Assembly: GCA_900546515.1 (NCBI GenBank)
Contig: URDG01000015.1
Location: forward strand, 1-59,951
Direction of reading: 5' to 3'
DNA: 59,951 bases
Origin: an uncultured Eubacteriales bacterium
Lineage (GTDB): Bacteria > Bacillota > Clostridia > Oscillospirales > Oscillospiraceae
The stretch's first letter is position 1. Each line of letters starts with the position of its first letter. This document shows positions 43,264 to 50,786 of this stretch, in pieces. The notes under the pieces were generated by a model, which saw nothing but the letters and a program-made list of their open reading frames with translations, was not told the DNA's origin and did not search any database. The position numbers were made by a program, and so were the translations under genes.

Positions 43264-43950
43264 ATCGAGCACAAGATCGCCGCAGTCGTCAAATACGCTC
43301 AGCTTGCAAAGCAGTGGGGCTTCGACGGTGTTGAGATACACGGCCACCACTGGGGCTACCTGCTCGATCAGTTCGCAATGGCCTATACGAACCACAGGAC
43401 TGACGAATACGGCGGAGACCTTGACGGACGGCTCACCTTTGCCCGCAAGATCATAACCGGCATAAAAGAGGCCTGCAGCAAGGATTACCCCGTGTCAATG
43501 CGCCTTTGCATGAAGACTTACATGAAAGGCTATAACCAGCCCAGCCTCAATGGAGACGGCGAAGTCGGCCGTGACATCGATGAGGCGATAGAGATCGCAA
43601 AGCGCTATGAGCAGTACGGCGTTGACATGATAAACTGCAACACCGGTTCTTATGACGCGTTCTTCTATTGCGTCTCTCCGTACTATCTTGAAAAGGGCTA
43701 CAATGTTGAATATGCAAGAAAGCTGAAAGCTGCGCTCAATATCCCTGTTATTGTCGCGGGTGCGATGGACGATCCGGATATATGCGAAGAAGCGGTGGAA
43801 TCCGGCGCAGTGGACGGCATAAGTCCGGACGAATTTGAAAAGTATATCAACAATGCGCGCACGACTTCTATCGGCTATCTTTTCAATTCAGACAGTGTGA
43901 TCCTGTCGGATGAGGACTGCATGGATATCTACAGAGAGTCGTACAAATAA
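43260..43950 (+). pseudogene. Fragment of an Old Yellow Enzyme family oxidoreductase
   Basis: From about 43,265 the plus strand encodes KYAQLAKQWGFDGVEIHGHH, then LLDQF, NHRTDEYGGDLDGR, and later NIPVIVAGAMDD. This is the middle of the TIM barrel of 2,4-dienoyl-CoA/2-enoate reductase-like flavoproteins. The first ~150 residues are missing (replaced by antisense of the GntP remnant), and after GAVDGIS the expected SLGRPLLADP is replaced by an unrelated tail PDEFEKYINNARTTSIGY to the stop. The Fe-S and FAD/NAD domains are absent. It is not expected to be a working enzyme. Confidence 0.75.
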
Positions 43951-43960
43951 ACAGGATAAA

Positions 43961-44007
43961 GCAAAGCACGGAAGATGGAGCTTTACGGCTCCGCTTCCGT
44001 GCTTTGC
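43961..44007. terminator. Hairpin after the OYE remnant
   Basis: GCAAAGCACGGAA (43961-43973) pairs with TTCCGTGCTTTGC (43995-44007), with an inner GGAGC/GGCTCC pairing. It is a strong stem between the remnant and the convergent LOG gene. Confidence 0.8.
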
Positions 44008-44043
44008 TGCTGAGGCGGTTTGCGATGTTGGTCGGCTATTGAT

Positions 44044-44580
44044 TTATATGGAACTTAAAATCAGCTTGATCGCTTCAAGGTTATCTGCAAAATAGATTCC
44101 CTCTTGACGTTCCGCGGAGGATAAACCCTTTTCGATCATATGCTCCAGAAGAGCCTTCAGGTCATTATAGTAGCCGTTCAGATTGTAGAAAATACACGGG
44201 GCATCCAGCTGCTTCAGCGATACCTTCGACATGACCTCTGTAATTTCCTCCAGGGTTCCCGTGCCTCCGGGAAAGGCAATAAATGCGTCGCCCAGCTCGA
44301 TCATTTTGGCCTTGCGCTCTGACATATCGGCGGTGATGATCAGTTTAGTCAGACCGTCATGCTGAAATTCATCCTTGATAAAAAACTGCGGCTCGACGCC
44401 GGTCGCTTCGCCGCCGGCATTCAGGACGCTGTCAGCTATCGCGCCCATCAGGCCGGATTTTGACCCGCCGTAGATCAGTGCATTCCCGCTGGCGCCGATC
44501 CATGTGCCGAGCTCCTGAACGGCTTTTCGCAAGCCGGGATCGTTTCCTTCATTGGCTCCAAGATAGACCGTAATATTCAT
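44044..44580 (-). CDS. LOG-family (TIGR00730) Rossmann-fold nucleoside monophosphate hydrolase-like protein
   Basis: The 178-residue protein has GGSKSGLMGAIADSVL (near 39-54) and the PGGTGTLEEI motif (near 104-113) of the LOG family. Members release the base from cytokinin-type or purine nucleoside 5'-monophosphates; many were mislabelled lysine decarboxylases. The substrate here is unknown. ATG at 44580 has GGAGGGAAACTCGT before it. Single gene. Confidence 0.92.
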   Translation of the reverse strand: MNITVYLGANEGNDPGLRKAVQELGTWIGASGNALIYGGSKSGLMGAIADSVLNAGGEATGVEPQFFIKDEFQHDGLTKLIITADMSERKAKMIELGDAFIAFPGGTGTLEEITEVMSKVSLKQLDAPCIFYNLNGYYNDLKALLEHMIEKGLSSAERQEGIYFADNLEAIKLILSSI

Positions 44581-44589
44581 ACGAGTTTC

Positions 44590-44880
44590 CCTCCGTTTTT
44601 GATAAATATAAAAAGCAGCCAGACTTTCAGCCTGACTGCCGGTAAGTACTTAGCTTGATTTCTCAAGGATTTTGCAAGCAAGAAGAACCCCGCTTTTCAA
44701 CAAAAGTGTTCGAGAAGCGGGACCCGTTCATCTGGCAGGGGCAGCTAATTTTGAGGACAAAGCGAAAACCAAATCGAAGCCCAACGAAGTGGGTCGCGGT
44801 GTAAAAGGAAGAAGGAGCTAACGTAGTGCAGTTTTCGCCGTATGGCGGAAACGGAACGGTGTTTGCTCCTTCTGACGTCG
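44590..44880. repeat. Non-coding stretch beside tRNA-Ser, possible dispersed repeat
   Basis: No supported gene. It holds a hairpin GCAGCCAGACT/AGCCTGACTGC-like (44613-44640), a hairpin CCCGCTT/AAGCGGG (44690-44721), and then about 150 bp (44730-44880) with GAAAAC, AGCGAAAACC and repeated GAAGGAGC/GCTCCTTC words, the latter able to pair across 44807-44872. From memory, similar sequence occurs repeatedly downstream of tRNAs in Oscillospiraceae. This was not checked. Confidence 0.4.
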
Positions 44881-44969
44881 TGGCGGAGAGTGAGGGATTC
44901 GAACCCCCGTGGCGTTGCCGCCTAACGGTTTTCAAGACCGCCCCGTTATGACCGCTTCGGTAACTCTCC
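44881..44969 (-). tRNA. tRNA-Ser (anticodon UGA)
   Basis: On the minus strand a class II tRNA runs from GGAGAGTTACCGAAG to CTCTCCGCCA. The acceptor stem GGAGAGT pairs with ACTCTCC, the anticodon loop is CTTGAAA (anticodon TGA), a long variable arm follows (GTTAGGCGGCAACGCC), the T arm is GGGGGTTCGAATCCC, and CCA is encoded. The frame running through it (SGSNPSLSA-like peptide) is spurious. Confidence 0.97.
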
Positions 44970-45031
44970 ATATGAGCCGGTAAAAAACCGACTTTGGTAT
45001 TTATATCATAATATGCCCCGGATGTCAACTC

Positions 45032-45898
45032 TCAAAACAAGGCCTGTTGTTGCTGCCTGAGGATATGCAGCTTCGTGGCTGTCAGAATATTTTTCATCAG
45101 CATTGCCCGCGTCATAGGGCCGACGCCGCCGGGCACAGGAGTAATGTATGATGCGACGCGCTCCGCCTCGCTGAACACGACGTCGCCGGTGAATTTGCCG
45201 GTTTCCGGGTCCCTGTTCATTGCTACATCAACGACTGCGGCGCCGGGTTTTATCATATCTCCGCTTATAAGTCCGCGGTGACCGGCCGCAACGACCAGTA
45301 TATCAGCCTGTCGTGTGAAATCCGCCAGCCCCGGAGTGTGGCTGTGGGCGTATATCACGGTTCCGTTTGCCCGCAGCATCATCAGCCCCATCGGCTTCCC
45401 GACAATATTGCTTCGGCCGACCATCACGCAGACTTTCCCATCGAGAGAAATATCATAGGCGCGGAACATCTCCATGATACCAGCCGGTGTGCAGGGGAGG
45501 AGAACGGGCCTGCCGGCAGCGAGACGCCCCACATTGACCGGATGGAAACCGTCGACATCTTTTTCAGGCGATATGGCCTCAATGATCGTGTTTTCATCTA
45601 TACTTTCCGGAAGCGGAAGCTGGACGAGAATGCCGTCTATCTCCGGATCGGAGTTGAGCGCGGCGATAAGACGCAGAAGCTCTTCCTGCGTGACGCTCTC
45701 GTCAAAGTTATATTCGCGGCTGATGAAACCGCATTCCTCGCAGTCGCGCTCCTTACCGGACACATATATACGCGAGGCCGGATCGCTGCCGACCAGCACG
45801 ACGGCAAGCCCTGCCTTTCTGGGCAGCTTTGCCGCTTCAAATGCTGTCTCTGCGCGCACCTTCCGGGCCAGAGCCTTGCCGTCTATCAGAACTGCCAT
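45032..45898 (-). CDS. folD: Bifunctional methylene-THF dehydrogenase/methenyl-THF cyclohydrolase
   Basis: The 288-residue enzyme has the substrate motif SRIYVSGKERDCEECG (YxxxK), VQLPLPESID, KDVDGFHPVN and VGRSNIVGKPMG for the cofactor, with C-terminal PVPGGVGPMT. It interconverts 5,10-methylene- and 10-formyl-tetrahydrofolate for one-carbon metabolism. ATG at 45898 (MAVLIDGKAL) is chosen because GGGAGA ends eight bases upstream; an ATG two codons earlier is too close to the site. Confidence 0.96.
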   Translation of the reverse strand: MAVLIDGKALARKVRAETAFEAAKLPRKAGLAVVLVGSDPASRIYVSGKERDCEECGFISREYNFDESVTQEELLRLIAALNSDPEIDGILVQLPLPESIDENTIIEAISPEKDVDGFHPVNVGRLAAGRPVLLPCTPAGIMEMFRAYDISLDGKVCVMVGRSNIVGKPMGLMMLRANGTVIYAHSHTPGLADFTRQADILVVAAGHRGLISGDMIKPGAAVVDVAMNRDPETGKFTGDVVFSEAERVASYITPVPGGVGPMTRAMLMKNILTATKLHILRQQQQALF

Positions 45899-46055
45899 CC
45901 GCATCGTCTCCCTGTGCATAATTTACCGTGCCTATATTATACCACGGCGGACGCAATGTCAAAGACTTTGGAAGCGCAGCCGGTGTTTGCGATTGAAAAA
46001 ATGGACTGTGTATGATAGTATTATTTAAAATGAAGAGCGGGAGGGCCAGAACCGT

Positions 46056-47420
46056 ATGAACATAAACTCAGTTGTCGAGGCTCAGAGAAAATATTTTGAA
46101 TCCGGCGCTACCAGGAGCACAGAGTTACGTATAGAGATGCTGAAAAAGCTCCGCCAGTCCATATTGGACAACGGCCGCGCGATCGCCGGTGCGCTGATGT
46201 ATGACCTGAACAAGCAACCATATGAGACCTACATGTGTGAGACCGGTCTTGTGCTGGAGGAGATCGGATATCATATAAAGCATCTTGCCGGGTGGGATCG
46301 TGTGAGGCGCGTTCCGGGCTCGCTTGCCCAGCTTCCCGGCAGCGGGCGTATCTGCCCGGAGCCATACGGTGTTGTGCTCATCATGGCGCCGTGGAATTAT
46401 CCGGTGCAGCTGTGCCTGATGCCGCTCATCGGCGCAATATCGGCAGGCAACTGCGCCGTCATCAAGCCGTCTGCCTATGCTGCGGAGAGCAGCCATGTGA
46501 TACGCAAGATCATCTCAGACGCTTTCCCGCCGGAGTATATCTCCGTTATTGAGGGGGGACGGGCAGAGAATCAGGCGCTCCTTGAAGAGAAGTTCGACTA
46601 TATTTTCTTCACAGGCAGCCCGAAAGTCGGGCATCTGGTGATGGAACAGGCGTCGAAGAATCTCACGCCCGTTACGCTTGAACTCGGCGGAAAGAGCCCT
46701 GTCATAGTCGATGAGACGGCGAATATCGCGCGGGCCGCGCGGCGTATAGCTTTCGGCAAGGTGCTCAACGCCGGGCAGACCTGTGTTGAGCCGGATTATC
46801 TGCTGATCCAGCGCGGCGTCAGGGATCGTTTTATAGAGGAGTATAAGAAAGCGCTCAAGTCGTTTTTCCCGCGCGGGGATATGTCGATGATGGTGCATAT
46901 AATCAATGACAAGCACTTTGAGCGCCTTACGGCAGTGCTCGCAAGCGGCACGGCGGTGATCGGCGGCGGCTCCGATAAGGCCAGCCGCTTCATAGAGCCG
47001 ACGGTACTGGTCGACGTACCGCTCGACTCGCCTGCGATGCAGGAAGAGATTTTCGGACCTGTACTGCCGGTGCTGTGCTATGACGAGATTGACGAGTGCA
47101 TCAGTTTTATCCGATCAAGGCCGCGCCCGCTGGCGCTGTATATGTTTTCGGAGGACAGAGCCGCGCAGGACAGAGTGCTAAACGCCTGTTCTTTTGGCGG
47201 CGGATGCATCAACGATACTATCCTGCATCTCGCAAGCTCCAACATGAGCTTCGGCGGCGTCGGCAATTCCGGAATGGGCAGCTATCACGGCAAAAAGAGC
47301 TATGAGACCTTTACGCACTTCCGCAGCGTGCTCCGTCAGCCCACGGCGGTCGATGTACCGCTGCGTTATCTGCCGTACAACGCAGTCAAGGAAAAACTTC
47401 TGAAAATTCTGCTCAAGTGA
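46056..47420 (+). CDS. Aldehyde dehydrogenase, class 3-like
   Basis: The 454-residue enzyme has the catalytic cysteine C243 in NAGQTCVEPDY, general base E209 in LELGGKSP, NAD loop MAPWNYP (110-116) and FTGSPKVG (185-192). Its length and C-terminal hydrophobic stretch (RYLPYNAVKEKLLKILLK) match class 3/fatty aldehyde dehydrogenases that oxidise medium or long aliphatic and aromatic aldehydes. GGGAGG lies upstream of ATG at 46056. Single gene. Confidence 0.94.
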   Translation: MNINSVVEAQRKYFESGATRSTELRIEMLKKLRQSILDNGRAIAGALMYDLNKQPYETYMCETGLVLEEIGYHIKHLAGWDRVRRVPGSLAQLPGSGRICPEPYGVVLIMAPWNYPVQLCLMPLIGAISAGNCAVIKPSAYAAESSHVIRKIISDAFPPEYISVIEGGRAENQALLEEKFDYIFFTGSPKVGHLVMEQASKNLTPVTLELGGKSPVIVDETANIARAARRIAFGKVLNAGQTCVEPDYLLIQRGVRDRFIEEYKKALKSFFPRGDMSMMVHIINDKHFERLTAVLASGTAVIGGGSDKASRFIEPTVLVDVPLDSPAMQEEIFGPVLPVLCYDEIDECISFIRSRPRPLALYMFSEDRAAQDRVLNACSFGGGCINDTILHLASSNMSFGGVGNSGMGSYHGKKSYETFTHFRSVLRQPTAVDVPLRYLPYNAVKEKLLKILLK

Positions 47421-47427
47421 CTATGGG

Positions 47428-47472
47428 CAAAAAAATCAGCCGCAGAGGGCTTCAAACCCTCTGCGGCTGATC
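47428..47472 (-). terminator. Terminator after the lipoprotein gene
   Basis: ATCAGCCGCAGAGGG and CCCTCTGCGGCTGAT pair perfectly (15 bp), with a run of T on the minus strand only. Confidence 0.92.
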
Positions 47473-47478
47473 GTCCAT

Positions 47479-47949
47479 TTACTTTTCGGCCCGGCCTATA
47501 CCAAACTCGGCTGCGGCAAGGGTGCTGCTGCCGTCTGCGGCTACGAGAGGCACCACTATGCGGTAGCGGCCCTCGGTGAGTTTGTCATAGTGCGAGGTGA
47601 AATAGAAGGTCGCGCTTTCTTCACCGCCGCCGGGAAGCGTGTAGAGTATGAGCGCTACAGCGTCCTGCTTATCAGATACAGAGTACCATTTACCGTCTTT
47701 CCAGAGTTCGAGACGCTGGGCGACGTCGTAGGTATAATCTGAATCGGTGAGGTTCTGGAGTATGAGCGTGACCGACTCGGTCTCGTCGGTGACAGTGCGC
47801 TGCTGGATGTACAGCTGTACCTTGTCGTTGACTGTGGAATCGCTGTAGTCGCTGAGCTTCATGCTGCTGGGGCTGAGCTTTGCCGCACTGCAAGCGCAGA
47901 GCGCAGATACAGTGAGTGCGGCGAGGAATATCGCAATAATTTTCTTCAT
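47479..47949 (-). CDS. Lipoprotein with bacterial Ig-like domain
   Basis: The 156-residue protein has a lipoprotein signal (MKKIIAIFLAALTVSALCAC, lipid cysteine C20) and a beta-rich domain with VTLILQNLTDSDYTYDVAQRL, then ELWKDGKWYSV, and FTSHYDKLTEGRYRIV, resembling the Big_14 Ig-like domain of Firmicute surface proteins. It is anchored outside the membrane. The ligand is unknown. ATG at 47949 is chosen because it begins the signal peptide. Confidence 0.8.
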   Translation of the reverse strand: MKKIIAIFLAALTVSALCACSAAKLSPSSMKLSDYSDSTVNDKVQLYIQQRTVTDETESVTLILQNLTDSDYTYDVAQRLELWKDGKWYSVSDKQDAVALILYTLPGGGEESATFYFTSHYDKLTEGRYRIVVPLVAADGSSTLAAAEFGIGRAEK

Positions 47950-48214
47950 GGTGATCGTTTGTGTGCAGAGGCACACTGTCTCCTTCCCTAATATAACGAT
48001 TATACACGCTGCCGCGTTTTTTTAACCGCAGTGTATATGACTGCCTGAGGAGGGAAAAAGTTCCGCACTTTTTGCGGTTTTGAATTTCGCGGGCAAAACA
48101 TATTGTACCTTATCAAACGGAGAAATCCTTGTGAATGAAGCAAATGGTTGCTCTGTCAAAAAATAAGGTGAAATTATGTAGTAGTAACGAATGTAATAAA
48201 AATCAAATTATGTA
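47950..48214. other. Intergenic, transition to accessory region
   Basis: An AT-richer stretch with a small GTTCCGCAC/TTTTTGCGG hairpin near 48,060 and no supported gene. Near 48,168-48,215 AAATTATGTAG occurs twice (AAATTATGTAGTAG and CAAATTATGTAGCA), a short direct repeat just before the yjdF RNA. It may mark an insertion boundary. Confidence 0.4.
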
Positions 48215-48345
48215 GCAAGGATAAAAACGCAACACATACCTCTTCGTATGCCAGAGCCGGTAGGTAGCCCGGCCGTCCTGCTTTTGCAGGGTAAGTAACC
48301 TGCCCCTCCGGGTTGTCCATTCTTTGCAGAAAACTTTTTGGAGGG
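48215..48345 (+). promoter_or_regulatory. yjdF RNA motif (azaaromatic-responsive riboswitch)
   Basis: The leader directly upstream of a YjdF-family gene contains ACACATACCTC, a GCCGGTAGGTAGCCCGGC segment, a CCTGC/GCAGG hairpin and CCCCTCCGGG before the ribosome site. This is consistent with the yjdF motif described in Firmicutes, which binds azaaromatic compounds. The call rests on gene context plus these words; no covariance model was run. Confidence 0.7.
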
Positions 48346-48351
48346 ATTTGC

Positions 48352-48768
48352 ATGAATGAAACCATTAGAACACTGATAGTCTATTTTGAAGATCCGTTTT
48401 GGGTTGGTGTGTTTGAGCGAATCGAGGAAGGAAATCTTTCAGTCTGCAAAGTGACTTTTGGAGCAGAACCAAAAGATTACGAGGTATGGGAGTTTGTTCT
48501 TCGGCATTATTATGAACTGAAATTCAGTCCGGCACTCAAAACAGAAATCAAGCAGACTGCGGATAATCCGAAACGCCGACAGAGGAAGGTAAAAAAGCAA
48601 CTCCGAAATGTCGGTATCGGCACAAAATCGCAACAGGCTCTTGCTGCCCAACGGGAAGAAATGAAAAGCGAACGGAAACAAATCAGCAAAGAACAGCGAG
48701 AAGCCGAAAAGCAGCGGCAGTTTGAATTGAAGCAGCAAAAGCGCAAAGAAAAGCATAGAGGGCATTAA
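48352..48768 (+). CDS. yjdF: YjdF family protein (DUF2992)
   Basis: The 138-residue protein begins MNETIRTLIVYFEDPFWVGVFER, continues with VCKVTFGAEPKDYEVWEF, and ends in a highly charged lysine/glutamine helix (about 70-138). This is the YjdF family layout. The function is unknown; control by the upstream RNA suggests a response to toxic azaaromatics. ATG at 48352 has TTGGAGGG upstream. Confidence 0.93.
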   Translation: MNETIRTLIVYFEDPFWVGVFERIEEGNLSVCKVTFGAEPKDYEVWEFVLRHYYELKFSPALKTEIKQTADNPKRRQRKVKKQLRNVGIGTKSQQALAAQREEMKSERKQISKEQREAEKQRQFELKQQKRKEKHRGH

Positions 48769-48846
48769 CTGGTTCAGCAAAAAACGTCGAGAGAAACTTC
48801 CTGAGAAACGATAAAATGTTCTTGCAACCGCAAGGAGGTGAACAGA

Positions 48847-49722
48847 GTGAAAGAACAGATTTTAGCTGTGCAGCGGATGCAGGACTACATAGAAGCTCAT
48901 CTGGAGGAAACCGTTGGTTTATCGGATTTAGCAACTGTGTCCCTGTTTTCTCCGTGGCATTCCCATCGGCTGTTTCAGGAATACACAGGGCTGACCCCGG
49001 CCAGCTATATCCGCCGATTAAGGCTTGCGAAAGCGGCCCTGCGGCTGAAGAACGAGAATGTTCATATCATTGATGTGGCATTTGATTTAGGCTTTGGTAG
49101 CGTAGATGGCTTTACAAGAGCCTTTTTCCGGGAGTTCGGAATGTGCCCCAGCGAATATGCAGCCAATCCTGTTCCCATTATCCTGTTTGTGCCTTACGGT
49201 GCAAAATTCAGAGCACTCAGAAAGGAAAGAACGACAATGAAAACAAACAACATTTTTATTCAAGTCATCCACAAACCCGCCCGAAAGATTCTTTGCAAGC
49301 GTGGTATCAAGGCAGAGGATTATTTCCCTTATTGCGAGGAAGTGGGATGCGATGTTTGGGGACTGCTTTTGAGCATGGATTCCCTCTGTGGTGAGCCTGT
49401 GAGCCTTTGGCTGCCGGAACAGTATAAAAAGCCGGGAACTTCCACCTATGTGCAGGGTGTAGAAGTGGATAAGGACTATCATGGTACGGTACCGGAGGGA
49501 TTCGATGTGATCGATCTGCCGGAAGCGGATTATCTCATGTTCCAAGGCGAACCCTTTGCCGAAGAAGATTACTGTGATGCCATTATGGCTGTCCAGCAGG
49601 CTATGGGCAACTATGAGCCTGCAGTCATTGGTTACGCTTGGGACGACAACAATCCTCGTATCCAGTTGGAACCCCGTGGAAATCGTGGTTATATTGAACT
49701 GCGGGCGATTTGCAGGAAATAA
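48847..49722 (+). CDS. AraC family regulator with GyrI-like effector domain
   Basis: The 291-residue protein has two helix-turn-helix motifs of the AraC/SoxS type (1-105: YIEAHLEETVGLSDLATVS, IIDVAFDLGFGSVDGFTRAFFREFGM) and a GyrI/BmrR-like ligand-binding domain (about 125-291). It typically senses small hydrophobic cations or drugs. The GTG at 48847, eight bases after AAGGAGG, is preferred to the GTG inside the ribosome site at 48838. Location 78 bp after yjdF suggests a shared detoxification theme. Confidence 0.92.
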   Translation: MKEQILAVQRMQDYIEAHLEETVGLSDLATVSLFSPWHSHRLFQEYTGLTPASYIRRLRLAKAALRLKNENVHIIDVAFDLGFGSVDGFTRAFFREFGMCPSEYAANPVPIILFVPYGAKFRALRKERTTMKTNNIFIQVIHKPARKILCKRGIKAEDYFPYCEEVGCDVWGLLLSMDSLCGEPVSLWLPEQYKKPGTSTYVQGVEVDKDYHGTVPEGFDVIDLPEADYLMFQGEPFAEEDYCDAIMAVQQAMGNYEPAVIGYAWDDNNPRIQLEPRGNRGYIELRAICRK

Positions 49723-49942
49723 AGAAGCATATTAACCCCAAACAGCAGTAGTATGAGTGAAATAATCTCTTGCTACTGCTGTTTTTTTGAACAATGTGTA
49801 ACTTTTGCAGAAAGCCCCCTTGACAAATCTTGTCTCATGAAATAAAGCTCTTGCCTTTTGCTTGTCCTTATTAAATATACTTGAAGCGAAAATAAGTAAA
49901 ATTGATGCTTATTATGTGAACATGCAGAAAGGTTATTTGAAT

Positions 49943-50590
49943 GTGCACCGATACAAAGCATTTCTGAAGGTGGTGGAGGTGGGCAGCTTCACCAAGGCGG
50001 CGGAGTTGTTGGGCTACACCCAGCCCGCCCTGAGCCAGATGATGACCTCGCTGGAGCGGGAGCTGTCCATGAAATTATTATACCGCTCTCGCTATGGCAT
50101 CCGGCTGACGCCGGAGGGGGAGCGGCTGTATCCATTTGTCCAGAACGCCGTGCAGCAATATGACGCCATGCGCCGCAGTGCCGACGAGATCAGTGGGCTG
50201 GAGACGGGCGCCGTCCGCATCGGCACGGTGTCCAGCGTGTCGGCCCACTGGCTGCCCCAAGTGATCCGGGCCTTCTGGGAGAAGCACCCCAACGTGCAGA
50301 TCGTACTGCATCAGGGAGATTATTCCAGCATTCAGGAGTGGGTGCGCACCGGTGCGGTGGACTTCGGCTTTGTGAATCCTCAAGCGGTAAAGGGTCTGGA
50401 GACGATGGTGGTGAAGTCCGGCCAGTTCAATGCGGTGGTACCTATCGGTCATCCGCTGGCGGAGAGAGAATGCGCTACGCTGGAAGAACTGGCAGTGGAG
50501 CCGTTTCTGATGGTAGAGAGCGGTGCCTACGGTGAGGTGGAGGAAGCCTTTGCCGCGGCGGGGATAGTCCGGGCCGCAAAGCAGGTGTAA
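49943..50590 (+). pseudogene. LysR family regulator truncated at the mobile-element junction
   Basis: The 215-codon frame has an intact LysR helix-turn-helix (VGSFTKAAELLGYTQPALSQM) and most of the effector domain, but stops after AFAAAGIVRAAKQV. In full LysR proteins a further ~80 residues (a DD-Y/I-MVE-GLG region) follow. The stop is created by sequence that starts an inverted repeat at 50584. The GTG at 49943 (VHRYKAFLKVVE) is taken as start because AGAAAGG lies ten bases upstream. The remaining protein may still bind DNA. Confidence 0.75.
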
Positions 50591-50615
50591 GAATTCTTAC
50601 AAAAATTCTTACACC
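50584..50615. repeat. Terminal inverted repeat, probable recombinase site at the element's left end
   Basis: GGTGTAAGAATT (50584-50595) and AATTCTTACACC (50604-50615) are perfect inverted copies around an 8-nt spacer. Within it GTAAGAATTCTTAC is itself a perfect palindrome, and ATTCTTACA occurs twice in direct orientation. It sits exactly where the lysR gene is cut and about 160 bp from the recombinase 3' end, as expected for attL. Confidence 0.7.
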
Positions 50616-50754
50616 AATATCAACAAACATCGGCAATTTTAGCATTCAGGCTGAAATTAGCTGGAAATTTTCATACGCAAAAAGCCCTCAAAGTGCAGTA
50701 AAATCAAGGCTTAATAGTGACAAGTAACTATTTGGCTACGAACAGGGACAGAAG

Positions 50755-50786
50755 ACGGTGTGACCGAAAGGTCACGCCGTTTTTCT
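50755..50786 (+). terminator. Terminator overlapping the recombinase 3' end
   Basis: ACGGTGTGACC pairs with GGTCACGCCGT (one G-U pair) around GAAA, followed by TTTTT on the plus strand. It would stop plus-strand transcripts entering from the interrupted lysR gene. Confidence 0.75.

Noticed and set aside
43087..43950. Intact 287-residue Old Yellow Enzyme gene
   Set aside because: The first ~55 codons are antisense of a GntP C terminus and the barrel lacks its N-terminal third, so the frame is a chimeric remnant.
44663..45028. 121-codon minus frame containing RQRHGGSNPSLSA
   Set aside because: This is the well-known false peptide produced by reading through a tRNA-Ser gene.
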